Shown here one piece after another: positions 35,857 through 48,011 of a stretch of 64,000 nucleotides of DNA. The stretch comes from Anaspis maculata. Taxonomy: Eukaryota; Arthropoda; Insecta; Coleoptera; Scraptiidae. The notes beneath the pieces were generated by a model that saw only the letters and a list, made by a program, of their open reading frames with translations, made no database searches and was not told the origin of the DNA. Numbering within the stretch: position 1 is the stretch's first letter; every line of letters starts with the position of its first letter. The translations under genes were made by a program, and so were the position numbers. The stretch is from the NCBI GenBank assembly GCA_949128115.1, contig OX421968.1, positions 744,001-808,000 of the forward strand, in the 5' to 3' direction.

Positions 35857-37750
35857 TGACCTTTTTGCAATCAAAGGTAAGAGGTTCAAAGTTAATACTT
35901 CCCAAGACTTCCAAGCGAATTGAACAACTTGTAGGGTAGGCCACGAATTTGACAGATCCTGGAACATGGAAAAGGTATGGCATTGTTTCTGATCGCGTGG
36001 AACTTAGCTGAACACCAGTCATGACACGCATTGCTTGTTTTTACGAAGTCAAAATATCCCTTGCTTACGGCGAAAGATCCCAGAACAAAACACCGTATTA
36101 TATAACTATAACTATTTAAATAGAAACGAAGAAACGTGAGTTATATGCCATGTCAACGCAAACGCAGTCCATCGATAGATTTGTCTTCAAACTTCTAAGA
36201 ACAAATGCGACTGTCGATACTCTCGAGTCTACCCCTCTCTTGTCAATATAATATACGGAGTAAAAATCTAGTGGATATTCTACTTATCAACGCTAATGAT
36301 TCATATGGCATCCTCCAATATGGACGTCAACGAAAAGAACTAACTATTTCAAGTCTTGCGAATAAATAGGTGAGTGCATAACCTTGATTTTCAATAAAAT
36401 GTTCGAGAAATTTAAAAAACCTGATCACTCGCTGAATACACTACCAGCGTGCCTACCTGCCATCATCTGGACCGAATTTGGACCATACAACCAAACCACA
36501 CCCTACATTCACATCAGGGACGACAGCATATACGTTCAGTCTAGTACGATTAGTATTATTATTATGGTTATAACACTACAAACCTCACTGAATTTCAACT
36601 TTGAACTTTTTTCATTTGATGTCGAAAAACTTGACAATCAAGCTTGGCCCACAAAGCTTGATAGGTAACATGATAGCAAGGTATACCAACCAGAAACGTG
36701 CTTGCGCCGCGCTTATAGTAAAAGGACTTCACATAATAATTATTATAGATCTTTATTTCTTTCTAGAGTATGTTCACTTCTACCGTGATTCTTGTCGGTT
36801 CTGAGATTTTGTTTTCAAGTTTCCAAATCTGAAATATAGACAATCTCCAAAACTTTACGGTTGGCTGCTTTGGCTTCACTCGGCACAATAATAATTCACG
36901 AAGAGACACCACTCGGAACAATAATTCACGAAGAGAACATGAAGTCGTTCGGACCACTTTTGGTACACATTTTTCACGCATTTCCTCTGCAGATGGACGG
37001 AACATTTTTTGCGGGACGTGATGTCTGACGCTTTTTTCCATTTTAATGGAAAATGTAGTAGTTTTTCGACCTGTTTTTAATTTTCGCCAATGAACAAATG
37101 AATCAAAGCAACTTTGAAATTTGACAGTTGTGGAAAAATATTTTCAACCTCTCGAAGCCAGTTCCAACTTTACGATGATGATTCAAACTAAAAATATACC
37201 AGCCCTTCGTTCAAAAAAAAGGAACTCATGGAATCATCAATCTTTTCACATCTTCCAGTCGAAAAGACACGCCAAGCCATGAAGAACTATAGGCAAGACA
37301 AGGAAGATCCTAACAGGTCTGCAGTTGCAGCAGGATTTACGTGTAAAAAGTTTAATAAACCGAATTTAAAAAAAAAACAGCCGTTCAAAGTTGCGTATTG
37401 GACCGAAATTCATGTGAGTACCTTCAATTTGCAATTTGCTTTTGTTTTCGAGCTTAGCAGAACAAGTTTTTGTCGGCCTCGGATGGCCGCCGTCAAGATA
37501 ACTTAGGATGAAGGCGGCCCCGTGCGGTTTTGGCGTCTAAATGACGGTAGTACAGCTCTCTGCCCCTCTAGTCGCATTTCCACGTATGACAAGGTCAGTT
37601 TTCCAAGATTTCAATATCAATTTGATAAGAAATATAACTTTACTTTCGGAGAGGCCAGTTTCACACCAGGTAAAAAGGCGGCAAGCCTACAATGCTAAAG
37701 TAGAGAATTTGCCCAGACAACTAGTCACAGTAGAAGTGAACCTACTCTAT

Positions 37751-37855
37751 CTTCACAGAATGCCAAATTATGGTAAATCGGGAGTACTGGATGGAACAAT
37801 TTCTTCACAGAATGCCAAATTCTGTTAAAACGGGAGTACTGGATGGAACAATTTC
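37751..37855. repeat. 52 bp direct tandem duplication
   Basis: CTTCACAGAATGCCAAATT...GGATGGAACAATTT occurs twice back to back with few differences, so the duplication is recent. Confidence 0.9.
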
Positions 37856-39529
37856 CCGAAGTAGAATTGTTTTATTAAAGCTTCAAAACAAAACTCAAAA
37901 ATTTTGGTGAGCTGAACCAGCCGGCTACGGTCGCGGCTATGGCTACAGCTAATACTAAAACCACGGCTGAACATGCTGGACTAAACCCACCTCAAGAATC
38001 GGAATGAACTGCTACTATAGTCTATTCACGGATAGAACGGACTTTTTTGAATTTCAGTGATGTAACCTATAGCAAACAAAATCACCAAAGACTGTAACAA
38101 CATAGACGCGTTTGGAACTACTATTAGTTTTGTTCAGTTGGTAGTCTTACCCGGGCAAATTATTCCTACGCCAAGCCAATGGCATTACATTCAGCGAGTT
38201 TGACACTTACGTATGATTTCTAACCTCCATTTCTCTATGATGTTTGTTATTTTCAGTCGGCTCAGCTGTTGTGAGTGTTGTGTAATAAAATCAGCATCAT
38301 TCAAAAAAATTATTTTATCATTCATTAAAATTGGTATTAAACTGGTGTCATTTAAAATTACCACAGCACTTAGCTGTGATTAGCGGAAATAAGCACCTCT
38401 TTCTGACTGGAATTTAAAATTTCGCGCGTAACGCTCGGGGACTACTTTTCAAGCGGAGGAATCTGGTGGTTCTTTCTATCAGTGTATAGAGTATACCTCT
38501 TGTGAAGACATTTTCATATTATTCAAGGGAAACACAAATTTACAAAGTCCTCTTTAATTTTACACTTTTTATTCTTCATTTATATGACGCGTTTCACTTC
38601 TTACTCGAGGGCGTCTCCAAGTTTTTGGATTCACATACATCTACAGCATACGTATATTTTTGCCATTTTGAAGATGCCTTTTAATAGAAATAAAAAATAA
38701 AATGCAGAAGTTGACGTTTAGTGATGACGTATTTTATGCAAACATATATTGCAAACAAAAATGAATAAATTGAGTTTGAGACCCAAATAGGTCGAAACAC
38801 GTGTCTGATGTTGGACTTCTATGGTGGTGCTCGGTCGGTTCGAGGTGAGAGGAGATTTTTCATTTTCAATAATAATAATGAAAATTACTTTCTTGTTTCC
38901 CTCGAGTAATATAAACTAAACATCAAAAGTAAAACAGAAAAAAAATCATCAACTTGGGGCCGCTTTTACAATCGTAGTATAAAACAGGAACAAGAAAAAT
39001 TCTAGAAATAAACTCGGAACGAATACATTCTACAGTTCCGATATAGAATAGAATAGATTTATTTCCCACAGATATAGGATATGGATGGAGCTTTCAAAAA
39101 AATTAAATAAGACACGTACAAATCAAAGGTCGGTTCCAATAATTTTTCAATTTTCTGGATGTGAAAGATCTTTTCAATGATATCGTTCACCTCAGCCCAT
39201 CCACAATCTCCCTTACTTGATTCCGCTGAATCCCTCGGGAATTGATTTTAATAGGCTATTTCGTTTGGGCTCGTGCGCATGCGAAAAGGTGCCAAATTTT
39301 GAAAACTTCCGTACACCTGTCAGTTTGAATGATTGAATGGCAACGCTGCATGCTCTTTCTATCCCCCTGGCCGGATATTGGTTCCTGGCTGTCAGTTTTA
39401 CACACACTGTAAACGCAGCTCTTCGTAGCTCATTTGAACTTCCTTCTCGGTAGAACAATTTCCAATCAGTTGTGTTCTTTCGTCAAAACATGAACAAATG
39501 AAATGGGGGTTAGGTAGAAACGAGAAGTA

Positions 39530-39893
39530 TTATAATAGGTCGCGGGAACATAACCGTCACCCTGGCACCCGCTATGGCAACGTTGCAGGCACGCCGGCCC
39601 AACGAAGCCGAGAGCGAAGCGCCTCTTGCCAGCTTCTTGCCCGCAGTTGCGCCTGAGGGGGTGCCAAAGTACCGCTGTAGAGATTCGCTTGTTTTTGACA
39701 TTACTCAGTTGAATCTTGAGTTTAGCACATTCATTTTTATGATAAAGCGATAATTGTTCAATAAATTATCTATATATTTATTACAACTTTACAACTGAAG
39801 AAAATTGTATCAACAAGTACGTAGTAGTGAAAATAACATCATACCATATACCCATCTTTAGCACGCCATTTTTGTTCCCGCGACCTATTATTA
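39530..39893. mobile_element. short inverted-repeat element (TAATAGGTCGCGGGAACA ends)
   Basis: TATAATAGGTCGCGGGAACA at the left mirrors TGTTCCCGCGACCTATTATTA at the right. The interior is GC-rich near the left end and contains CCGCTATGGCAACGTTGC. No ORF is assigned. Confidence 0.65.
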
Positions 39894-40408
39894 TCACAAG
39901 TGACAATTGGCGCCGATCTCTTGTTGTTTCGAGCGCTGTTTCCATTTTCGTTGTTCCTGTACTTCCACCAATGATCATTGAACTTAATTCCAATAAAACA
40001 TTTCCTTTGAATACCAAAATGGTATTTAACATTCAACCAAATTATTTGTGGAATTTTGATTGCACTATAACATTTTCTAGTGCTAATTTTCAATCTCGGT
40101 GTACGAGCCGAGACTATGAAATTTGCGCCACACATGCGCACTCAAAAAAAAAAACGAAACGACCTATTGTGAGAACGATATTATCCTTGTACCTTTTGTA
40201 ACATTGATTTCGTCGTCGCACATCAAAATGTTGCCGATTATACGAATTTTTTGTAATTCCTTTAAACTGAAGTACAATGTGAGATTACCATAGACATAGC
40301 AACATAGTATCTCAGAAACAACTACATTTCTTGAAAAAAAATTGAAAATCGAGGCGCGAAGCAGAGCGGTTTGATTTCAACGTCTAGTGACGTAACTAGA
40401 CGTTGCGT

Positions 40409-40422
40409 GTTGCTATGGCAAC
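40409..40422. promoter_or_regulatory. RFX X-box-like palindrome
   Basis: GTTGCTATGGCAAC matches the RFX half-site consensus (RYYRCC...GGYRAC). It is a single site in an intron with no mapped promoter, so function is unproven. Confidence 0.35.
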
Positions 40423-40829
40423 GATGCTGTCGTTGCTGCTGATACGTTGCTGTCATGTCAACCTTGTCCATGCTTTGTTTTCATTCGCGCTACCGCTGCG
40501 CGCGATTTCACTTGATTTAAACCGATAGACTGGAACAAGCGAAACTTCAATTATTATCATTTTCTCGGCCGAATTTTTTTTTTGTGTTTTAGCTTCACAG
40601 TTGCTAATTTTATCTATTTAATGAAAGGTCCATACCAATAAAATTGTATTTTGTGATTCTTGTAAACGACCCCATTGGAATATTTTCTGAGAGCTACGAA
40701 CTTACGAAACGAACGGTTTGAACTGTATTCGAACTGTCCGGTAGTTTAGTCTTTTGGCTATCATCCTGTATTGTTGGGAAGCATAATTAAGGAATTTCAT
40801 ATACTATTTCTACAATTGACTGGAACAGA

Positions 40830-40887
40830 GCGCGCGCGCGCGCGTGTGTGGTGTGTGCGCGTATGTGTGTGTGTGAGAGAGAGAGAC
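40830..40887. repeat. alternating CG/TG/AG dinucleotide tract
   Basis: (CG)n then (TG)n then (AG)n, with CGCGCGCGCGCGTGTGTG at the start. The alternating purine-pyrimidine part can adopt Z-DNA. Confidence 0.9.
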
Positions 40888-42683
40888 TGTGTTATGTCGA
40901 ATAATGGGAACAAGTTGAGTGTAACGCTCTGTTCACTTTTACGATTGTTTGGCGTGTCGGAGATTTATTATTTAAGTAGCGGTGGGCGTCTAGGTGCAAC
41001 ACATAATCCATAAGTAGTCACGTGCCCGTGCATTTGGCGTGTGGACGCGGCATTGTGAAGGTGACCGGGTGCAGGTCGTGCCGATCACGATTACCTCAGA
41101 ACCAGTCTTCTTTCTACTATACTATATTCTAGATTCTAACGCCAGATAATTGCCTATAGAAATTGCTGAAATCATTTCTGCCGGTTAACACCTCGCGCGC
41201 CATCAGATAGGTCGTAATTAAGCTAGAACAAGAATTTACCTCACCATAGACAACCAACCAACAACTTGGTATTATTGCCTGTATCAAATTAACAAATCGA
41301 AAGTGTTATTTCGTATCCGCTCGGACACTTGAAAAGTCCATCTGCGTACACTTTGTACATAGTTATGTCTTCTCGATGCACACATTCTTTTACTGGCTTC
41401 TTTCATTTTGTAACAAAAATCATTTAAGGAAACCGATTTGTAATCACATATTTTGCAACGAGAGATCTGCGGTGATCTACCACTACCACCCGTACCTATG
41501 ATCATAGTAAAAAGCAAAAAAAAAATAAAGAAAAACGATGTCATCACTCATCTTACGTCATTGTGCTACCGAACCCTTGTGTGATTTCTTATACAAATTT
41601 AGTTCTATTGTGCTCTGAGCCATTCTTATTCATATCGGAGAACATCCTCGGGATAATGCACACAGCACCAGCTCCGATCCCGCGTTCGAAAGAAAGAAGG
41701 GGTGCAAGAAAGGCGATGCCGTAAAATTTTTCGTAGACGTTTTATTACTGTTGCGCTTGCATATAAAACATACGGTTTGCTCTTTTATTTTGCCTGATTC
41801 TATGGCATGGAATAATTTCAAAGCAGACTATATGCAGTGCTATTTTACGACTTCTGAAACTTCTATTGAAATCACTTAAATTTGACTGCGTAGGTACCTA
41901 CACACTACACACACATGGAAAATAATAAACACATTACCGCTAATGATTCATACGATACAACACAAATTTACGATTGTACATGCACGCAGGGTGGTGAATT
42001 TTTACACCCGCACGGGTTGACAAGGTTCAGTAGCGCACTCCCTCTTGGGCGGATCAGTAAACGTAAAATGTATACCTGAAAAATGGGTCACGTGATTACC
42101 CAATATTATCAATACATTTAAATAGCCTTTAGTTTAAAAGACCATCAAGGTTTACCTAAGTATACTCTGAATTTTAACGTTCATGTTCAAAACCGGGAAA
42201 AATATACCCCGGGGGCCTGGGACTGGTCTCAACCACCCTTGGTATATATCTGGATATTTTAAATATACCTACCCACGCAGAGTTTCCACCTGCATAAAAT
42301 ATTTTATGGTCTTTCAAAATGTCAAAAAGCCGAATTTGATATAAACATGTTGATTCTCTATTAGAAATACGTGAATATTTCGATCTTGGGAGAATTTGGG
42401 TGTGTGGACTTTCTGAGGGAAACTCGCATGTTCACGTCCCAGCCCCCAGCCCAGAAAGGGCTAGATTCCACCTCACCCGAAGTAGAACGTAACTGCTGTA
42501 AACCCTAGAGCGACCTCTATACAGGTGTCCCCCGATTGTCACACCGGAACAGTACCTACCACATTTATGGAACCTTTAACGAAACCTGCACAAAAAAAAA
42601 ATTCTAGACCTTAATTTTCAAGTGATGACTTATGACGGGTCAGAAAGAAACACATTCAATTTCGTATATTAGCTCAATCTCGC

Positions 42684-42826
42684 GAGGAGCTAGTGGTGTG
42701 ACGGTCAGCGCGTCCGACTACCATGCTAAGAGTCGTGCGATCGATCCCCACCAAGGGGGGTCGGATTTTCGTTCCGAAATTAAGTCACTTCATTTAGTTG
42801 GAATGCTTGCTAAATGCCACGTTTGG
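42684..42826 (+). repeat. tRNA-derived SINE, copy 2
   Basis: GAGGAGCTAGTGGTGTGACG with GCGCGTCCGACTACCATGCT and the B-box-like GATCGATCCCCACC reads like a tRNA pol III promoter. The tail ATTTAGTTGGAATGCTTGCT matches copy 1 at 1414. Confidence 0.72.
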
Positions 42827-42904
42827 CAGAGCATCTAAAATATGGACGATGGTGCCGACGTCATGCGATGTTGGTGGTAGTTGAAATCCCTACCAGGGGC
42901 CGGA

Positions 42905-43024
42905 GGGGCCCCATTCTTGAAACAGAGTTCACACGTGTAGTTGCTAGGCAAGGGCCAATCATAGCTCTCCTTGCATATCAACACCGCATGAGAACTTTGT
43001 TCCCCATTTCAAGAATAAGGCCCC
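42905..43024. mobile_element. 120 bp GGGGCC MITE, copy 2
   Basis: GGGGCCCCATTCTTGAAAC mirrors TTTCAAGAATAAGGCCCC. The centre GTTGCTAGGCAAGGGCCAATC is the inverse of the copy at 16023. Confidence 0.75.
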
Positions 43025-43671
43025 AGGTGTTGGAACACACAGGGGTTAGACAAAATTTCCGTTATAGTGGAGGAAGCATTCACAAGCGTCGGTGTTAGGA
43101 CTTGTTGCGGAAATGGACTCACGTTGAATAAACCAAGAAAAAAGCTTCCGTGCGTTTTCTACATGATATAAAGATGGCGTGCGACGGTTTGCGCTGTCGA
43201 AAACTAAGCGATCCAAATTCCACCTAAACATGTTCTTGGTCGCTTTGATGTAAACGCTTGATTTTATTTGTCACTTGCGTCAGGGTATAGGTGATGACTT
43301 TTAGGTCAGCCCGTGTACTGGTAAATCCAGCCACTGGCGACGTGGAAGGAAATGGAAAGAAAACGTCTAAGCAAGGATAACAAGCGTTGAAATACGCAAA
43401 ACCAGCAACCTACATTAGCCCAGTCAACGAAGAAGAAATTGCAAAAATAAATAGTGTAGTTCTGAAAATTGGCAGAGATGTTCTCGAAAGCTTGCTGATT
43501 ACTGTGTAAAAAGTTACCAGTGCCAGTGGTGTGAAACCGGCGGACTTTCCAGAGAAAGAGGGAAAGAATTAATAAATCTTAGCAAGAGCCAGTTAAGATG
43601 GGCAGTTGGACTATTTACGGGACACTGTTCGCTCATGAAACATCTTACCTGTCGGCTATGTAGCGAAGATA
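43025..43671. other. intron, no feature recognised
   Basis: Non-coding sequence. A stretch at about 43540-43660 reads protein-like for a short way (GGACTTTCCAGAGAAAGAGG ... GGACACTGTTCGCTCATGAA), which recalls the RNase H tail of a LINE on the plus strand (SKSQLRWAVGLFTGHCSLMK then HLTCRLC). It is then broken by the MITE. Confidence 0.45.
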
Positions 43672-44220
43672 CTACGTTTCCATGGAGAATTGAAATCGAT
43701 TTGAAAACGGTATCGGGATTGAAAACTGCATGTGAACGCTTGCAACACCGTATTCAAATCGATTTGAGTCTCAAGGTCGATTCGGCAAATTCTGGGATCG
43801 AATCGAAATAATACTCATGGAAACCCAATCGGATTGGATCGAAACATCAACAAACAGAAACTGATACAATAGCAATGAGTAAAACCGCTGATCTGGTCGC
43901 ATCGAGGGTCGCATTCATACTTGCACCTGTTGTCTGCATTTCTGCCTTCTGCACACTTGCAGTATGCAGAGTACCTACTTGCACTTTCTTTGATACGTTA
44001 GGTTGGGAGAGTTTTAGGTTAGGGTTAGACTTACGTGACAGATGTATGTAAAAAGAATTCAAATCGATTTGAATACCGAGTTCGAACCACTCATGTGAAC
44101 ACTACCGTATTCAATCCCGATACCGTTTTCAAATCGATTTAAATTCTCCATGGAAACGTAGTACATGTCAGTGCCCTGCTCTTGGAGCAGTCCGACACTC
44201 TTACTTTGAGGCTATGTACC
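43560..44220 (+). pseudogene. LINE RNase H-like fragment split by a MITE
   Basis: Plus strand, about 43565-43671: the frame reading LSKSQLRWAVGLFTGHCSLM followed by HLTCRLCSEDTT resembles the end of insect retrotransposon RNase H domains (GHC..., then C..C). Sequence beyond the MITE (TGTCAGTGCCCTGCTCTTGG, near 44167) continues with a C-x-CPALG-like zinc-binding pattern, CQCPALGAVRHSYFEAMYR. This fits one coding sequence interrupted by the 490 bp MITE insertion. Confidence 0.6.
43672..44161. mobile_element. CTACGTTTCCATGG MITE, copy 3
   Basis: CTACGTTTCCATGGAGAATT and its inverse CTCCATGGAAACGTAG bound 490 bp, with TA at 43670 and 44162. The body is inverted relative to copies 1 and 2 (GTTAGGTTGGGAGAGTTTTAG). 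It interrupts an RNase H-like reading frame. Confidence 0.92.
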
Positions 44221-44368
44221 GATAGTTCATAAATTAAATGGATCAAGGGTGCCTGTGAGTGAGTGCCTGGAAAACGTCTGTCAGAACTAGCATCGTTCAT
44301 TTTATGTCTATAATTTTTTGGTTGTCGTAATTTGTCAAACCAATCGCAGTTTTAGGAACACGAACAAT

Positions 44369-44790
44369 ATGGTTTTCACGGCAGGGCACAAAACATACAT
44401 GATCGAGGCGTATTTTCGAACTGGTGTGCGAAGAAATGAAGTTTGGGAGTACAGCCATCAGGCCAGCGTTTATGTTTAGAAGATTTCCAACACCAATTTC
44501 CGGATTTTGCAGTAGTACCAGATAAGTTTTTCAAGTGTCTTGCACATTGCGTCAGTCTGTTGCGTGAAACTGGCTCTGTGTGACACACAAAAGAGGTGCT
44601 GGAAGGCCAACCGTTCGTCCGTTCGCACAGAAGAAGTTGTTAATAATGACGTTCGTCAACGTATGGACCAAGAAGCTAGAAAACCTTCGAGACATCTCTC
44701 TCAAGAAATTGGACTCTCTTTGGGAACATGCCAGAAGATTGTCAAGAGGAATTTGGCCATGAATAATGAAATCATACAGGATGCAGTCAT
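44369..44790 (+). pseudogene. mariner/DUF4817-type transposase N-terminal fragment (broken)
   Basis: ATG at 44369 opens MVFTAGHKTYMIEAYFRTGV, a helix-turn-helix N-terminus common in insect DUF4817/mariner-like transposases, and is stopped by TAG near 44477. After frame changes the second half reads VCVTHKRGAGRPTVRP and then VRQRMDQEARKPSRHLSQEI and GLSLGTCQKIVKRNL, the second HTH. No DDE catalytic domain follows, so the copy is truncated and frameshifted. Confidence 0.72.
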
Positions 44791-44949
44791 ATTTATTTCT
44801 TTCTTTATTTATTATTTGAGGCACATTCAACGGGAGAAAAGTCCTATTTATGGAATGTGTGGAATCCTGAAGTCAGAAAAAGAGATCAAATTGGCCTCAA
44901 TGAAGTATCAGCGTCATGCTGACACATGTTCAACTCTTTGGTAGCTGAA

Positions 44950-45430
44950 ACAGTGGTATGAAGGATATCACAGCGAATTTCGGCGTCGCGGTCGGAGTGA
45001 ATCATTTGATGGAGAGGGGAGCAGGTGAGTCCACGAGTTCTCGCTTAGGGTAGATGGAGCAGCTGAGTGTCGCGGGAGTTCGGTCTGGGTATCAGAAAGT
45101 CTATGCGATACAGCAACTCCGGGCAGTCAAACTCACCCTTGATAATCTTGTACAGAAAGATCACAGAATCCATGTCACGTCTGGTATGAAGGGAGTGCAT
45201 GTTAAATTGACGCAAAAGGTCCCGCTGCGAAGCGCCCCTTGCAGGAAATGAGCCTGGTTACATGAAAGTCGCTGTTTTAAGAAATCTCCTCTGGATTTTT
45301 TCGAGGGATGCTGTGGATTTTATATCTCGGCCTCCAGGCAAGTGAGGCGTACTCAAGACGGGAACGAACAAACGACATATACCAGGGTCCGAAAGGCCTA
45401 TTGCCGTTAGACCGCGCCCCAGACGTCTTG
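44950..45430 (-). pseudogene. non-LTR retrotransposon RT C-terminal fragment (broken)
   Basis: The minus strand reads YMSFVRSRLEYASLAWRPRY at 45310-45400. After a frame change it continues FNMHSLHTRRDMDSVIFLYK and then LLYRIDFLIPRLNSRDTQLL to a stop near 45045. This is the thumb and C-terminal part of a jockey-like reverse transcriptase, a different lineage from the copy at 200. It is truncated and frameshifted. Confidence 0.75.
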
Positions 45431-47124
45431 CGTACTGCCAGTGGTTTGTGGATTAATTTGATGAACGACAACCTGCTCAACTTGACTTTTATTTTCCCGA
45501 CCCGTCCCCTCACTCGGAAGAGAAAGTTATGTGATGATGTAGGGAAAACGTTCTGACATGATAACTGCCGAACCGTAAGCTCGATCAACTTGAAATTTGG
45601 CATACAGGTATTATACATATGCAGGTATTCTTGCCAGAAGTTGAATTCTAGACTTTGAAATTTATCAACGAGAAAAAGTTACTACGGTAAAATGAGAAAA
45701 AAATAATAGATCACTCTGCGTGAATAAAGAAGGTACCTAAGTGGAAAATTCGAAAACCGTTTCGGATTCGAGGTTAAGACATCAATCTTTTCAATGTTGT
45801 CGCTGAAGTTTGTGAATATTCTTGCTCAAAAAGGGCGCTAACAAAATTTTCAGCCATTGTATTCTGCTATTTCCCACCACACGGAAATTTTACTTGGCGT
45901 GTTTCGATTCTCACATAAGATTGGTTGTATTCCCAGAAAATAAATCTTTCGATCACCAAAAATAGAATTGAAATTGACTGAGGTCCTAATGAAAAATTAT
46001 TTTATCCAATTTTCAAGGACTGAAGTTTTGAACCAGGGCAATTCTTTTGCTGCGTATAGTTTAGTACCGGTAGGTACAATTTGGCTGGCTGATAAATACA
46101 AAGGCTAATAATTACCTTACGATCGTGGGTTGAAGTTGGTGTTTCTGTTATAATACAGGTGTTCACTATAAATTTAAATTAAGACGTAGAAATACTGCAG
46201 GCGGCAATTGAATAGGTCACTGTAAATTTTGTTTTGACATTACGTCAAAATATGGAGTATGTAAGGATACCTACAGGTGTGCCTTGCATAGCTCTATGAT
46301 AATAATTCTCTGTTTTAATTTAATAAACAGGAACACATGTGTGAAAAATAACTCTACGTCCTACCTATACATATGTATATGTGCATAATAGGTATAGATA
46401 GATGTTGATTGTTCCATTAAAATAAACGTTAAAATCCTGAGGTTTGTAACGTAACACAACAAGGGTAGGCTGTGGGGTGTCCCAGGACCTATAGGTAAAT
46501 CGTATTGTGTACCTTTCTTCAATGTAATTTGTTAAAGCTGAGGGTATTCCAACCTGATACAATCAGTATCATGTTACAATGCAGATCAAAGATAAGCATT
46601 TTTAATGAGCCTGGTTTGTAAATATATACATACCTAGATATGTGACATTGTATAGTGCAAAGGTAAAGCCAAGGATACTGCCTCCGGAAGTAGACAGCCC
46701 TTTGGGAAATGATTTGGATTAAAGTTTGTCATCACGGCCTCTTGGGTTATTTAGATCCGCGAGATACGAGATGTTAAATTCCGATTTCAGCACTTCCGCG
46801 ATACTTTTATATAGCAGTGATTTTCTGTGGAAAGTGCCGTAGCTAGAAGCATATATTTAGTTAATTGAAAGCAGGTTCCATGCCTTTTGAACTCCCCCCC
46901 CCCCCTCCCCAACTAATTAAAGGGAAAGTATTGGGATCGTGCTGAATGTCCCCTAAGATGATTAAGACCATCTTACAGGTCTTAAGTACAAAGACGTCCC
47001 CTGTTTATTACCCATATACAGTTATAATTAAGTTAGTTAGATTATTGGATTGAATGAAATCTAGCGGTTGAGTGAAAAAAAATGTCGCTTCAGAGAGTTC
47101 AGGCTAGTCTAAACAGAATGTTCC
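45431..47124. other. grh intron, no feature recognised
   Basis: AT-rich non-coding sequence with a C10 run near 46895. I see no gene or clear repeat. Confidence 0.5.
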
Positions 47125-47185
47125 GTGATTTATGTGACAAACTTCAACACTAGATGGAAGACTCCAAGGCGAGTTGAGACCAACA
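47125..47185. repeat. left partner of a distant inverted repeat
   Basis: TGTGACAAACTTCAACACTAGATGGAAGACTCCAAGGCGAGTTGAGACCAACA-like sequence is the inverse of 59010..59065, lying outside the tandem array on the other side. The pair may mark an older element around the whole locus. Confidence 0.65.
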
Positions 47186-47450
47186 ATTTTTTTTTTCGAT
47201 CATTGGTTATGAAGGTATTTGAAAAAAGAAACTTGAGCTTGCTTGAGAAACAAAAAAAATTAATGGATTTTATTTACTATTATTAATTAGTGCATAAGCT
47301 GTTTTCCACTTTTTTTTTGCTCGAAAACCTCAAGTGTGCCGTCAGAATTGAAAAGTCGATTGTATAGAGTCTTTCCTCAGTTTTATGAATATGGTGACTA
47401 TTTTTAGCGCATTTTCCATCTTGATGAAAATCGCTATTGCAACCGCTTTG

Positions 47451-47484
47451 TCCGTCCGTCCGTCCGTCCGTCCGTCCGTCCGTT
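47451..47484. repeat. (TCCG)n microsatellite
   Basis: Eight tetranucleotide units of TCCG/CGTC type. Confidence 0.95.
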
Positions 47485-48011
47485 CCTCGAATTCCTCCCA
47501 AACTAGACGACCTAGCTTTCTAATTTTTTCGCTGTTACATAGCTGCCACTCCCAAAGGAGGGCTAGGCTATATTGGATGTCTATATTGCGCCGCCAACAT
47601 AGAGAAAACCGCCCCCGATAAACTTGAAATAACATAATATTGCACTTTCTACCAGACCTGATGCTCTGGTGTTCTCATTTTTTGAATAATACATAGTTGC
47701 CACTTATAAACGTAAGCCAAGAAACATTCCGTCATTGATATGCGCCGCCGACATGAAAAAACTGCTAAAAACCGCCCCCAATCACTTTGAAATGAAAAAC
47801 ATAAACCCGAAGACATAGCGATCTGATTCTTTCGGTATATAAATAGCTGACTAAAAATGGGAAAGGATAGGCCACTTTTGGTTAGTCGCCGCCCCCAGAT
47901 TCCGCCCCCAAACGATAAAAAGTGCAATAAAATGAAAAACATAAACCCGAAGACATAGCGATCTGATTCTTTCGGTATATAAATAGCTGACTAAAAATGG
48001 GAAAGGATAGG
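47485..48011. repeat. left remnant of the ~265 bp tandem array
   Basis: Two copies of ACATAAACCCGAAGACATAGCG ... ATAGCTGACTAAAAATGGGAAAGGATAGG (ending at 47871 and 48011) are 140 bp apart, joined by an internally deleted unit. The second copy ends exactly at the 6 bp target duplication of the Polinton-like element. GCCGCCCCCA words recur. Confidence 0.88.

Larger units (their letters stand above)
34572..39529. other. large grh intron segment, mostly unrecognised
   Basis: Non-coding sequence with many short unrelated open frames. Small landmarks are a 20 bp perfect palindrome at 35837, a 52 bp tandem duplication at 37751..37855 and a LINE-like TAGAATAGAATAG tail near 39047. I found no host exon here on the minus strand, consistent with the in-frame splice from 60182 to 32949. 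Confidence 0.45.
39894..42683. other. grh intron, mostly unrecognised
   Basis: Non-coding. It contains an RFX-type palindrome at 40409, a dinucleotide tract at 40830 and a fragment of the ATGGCGGC family head module at about 42005-42070. Confidence 0.45.
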
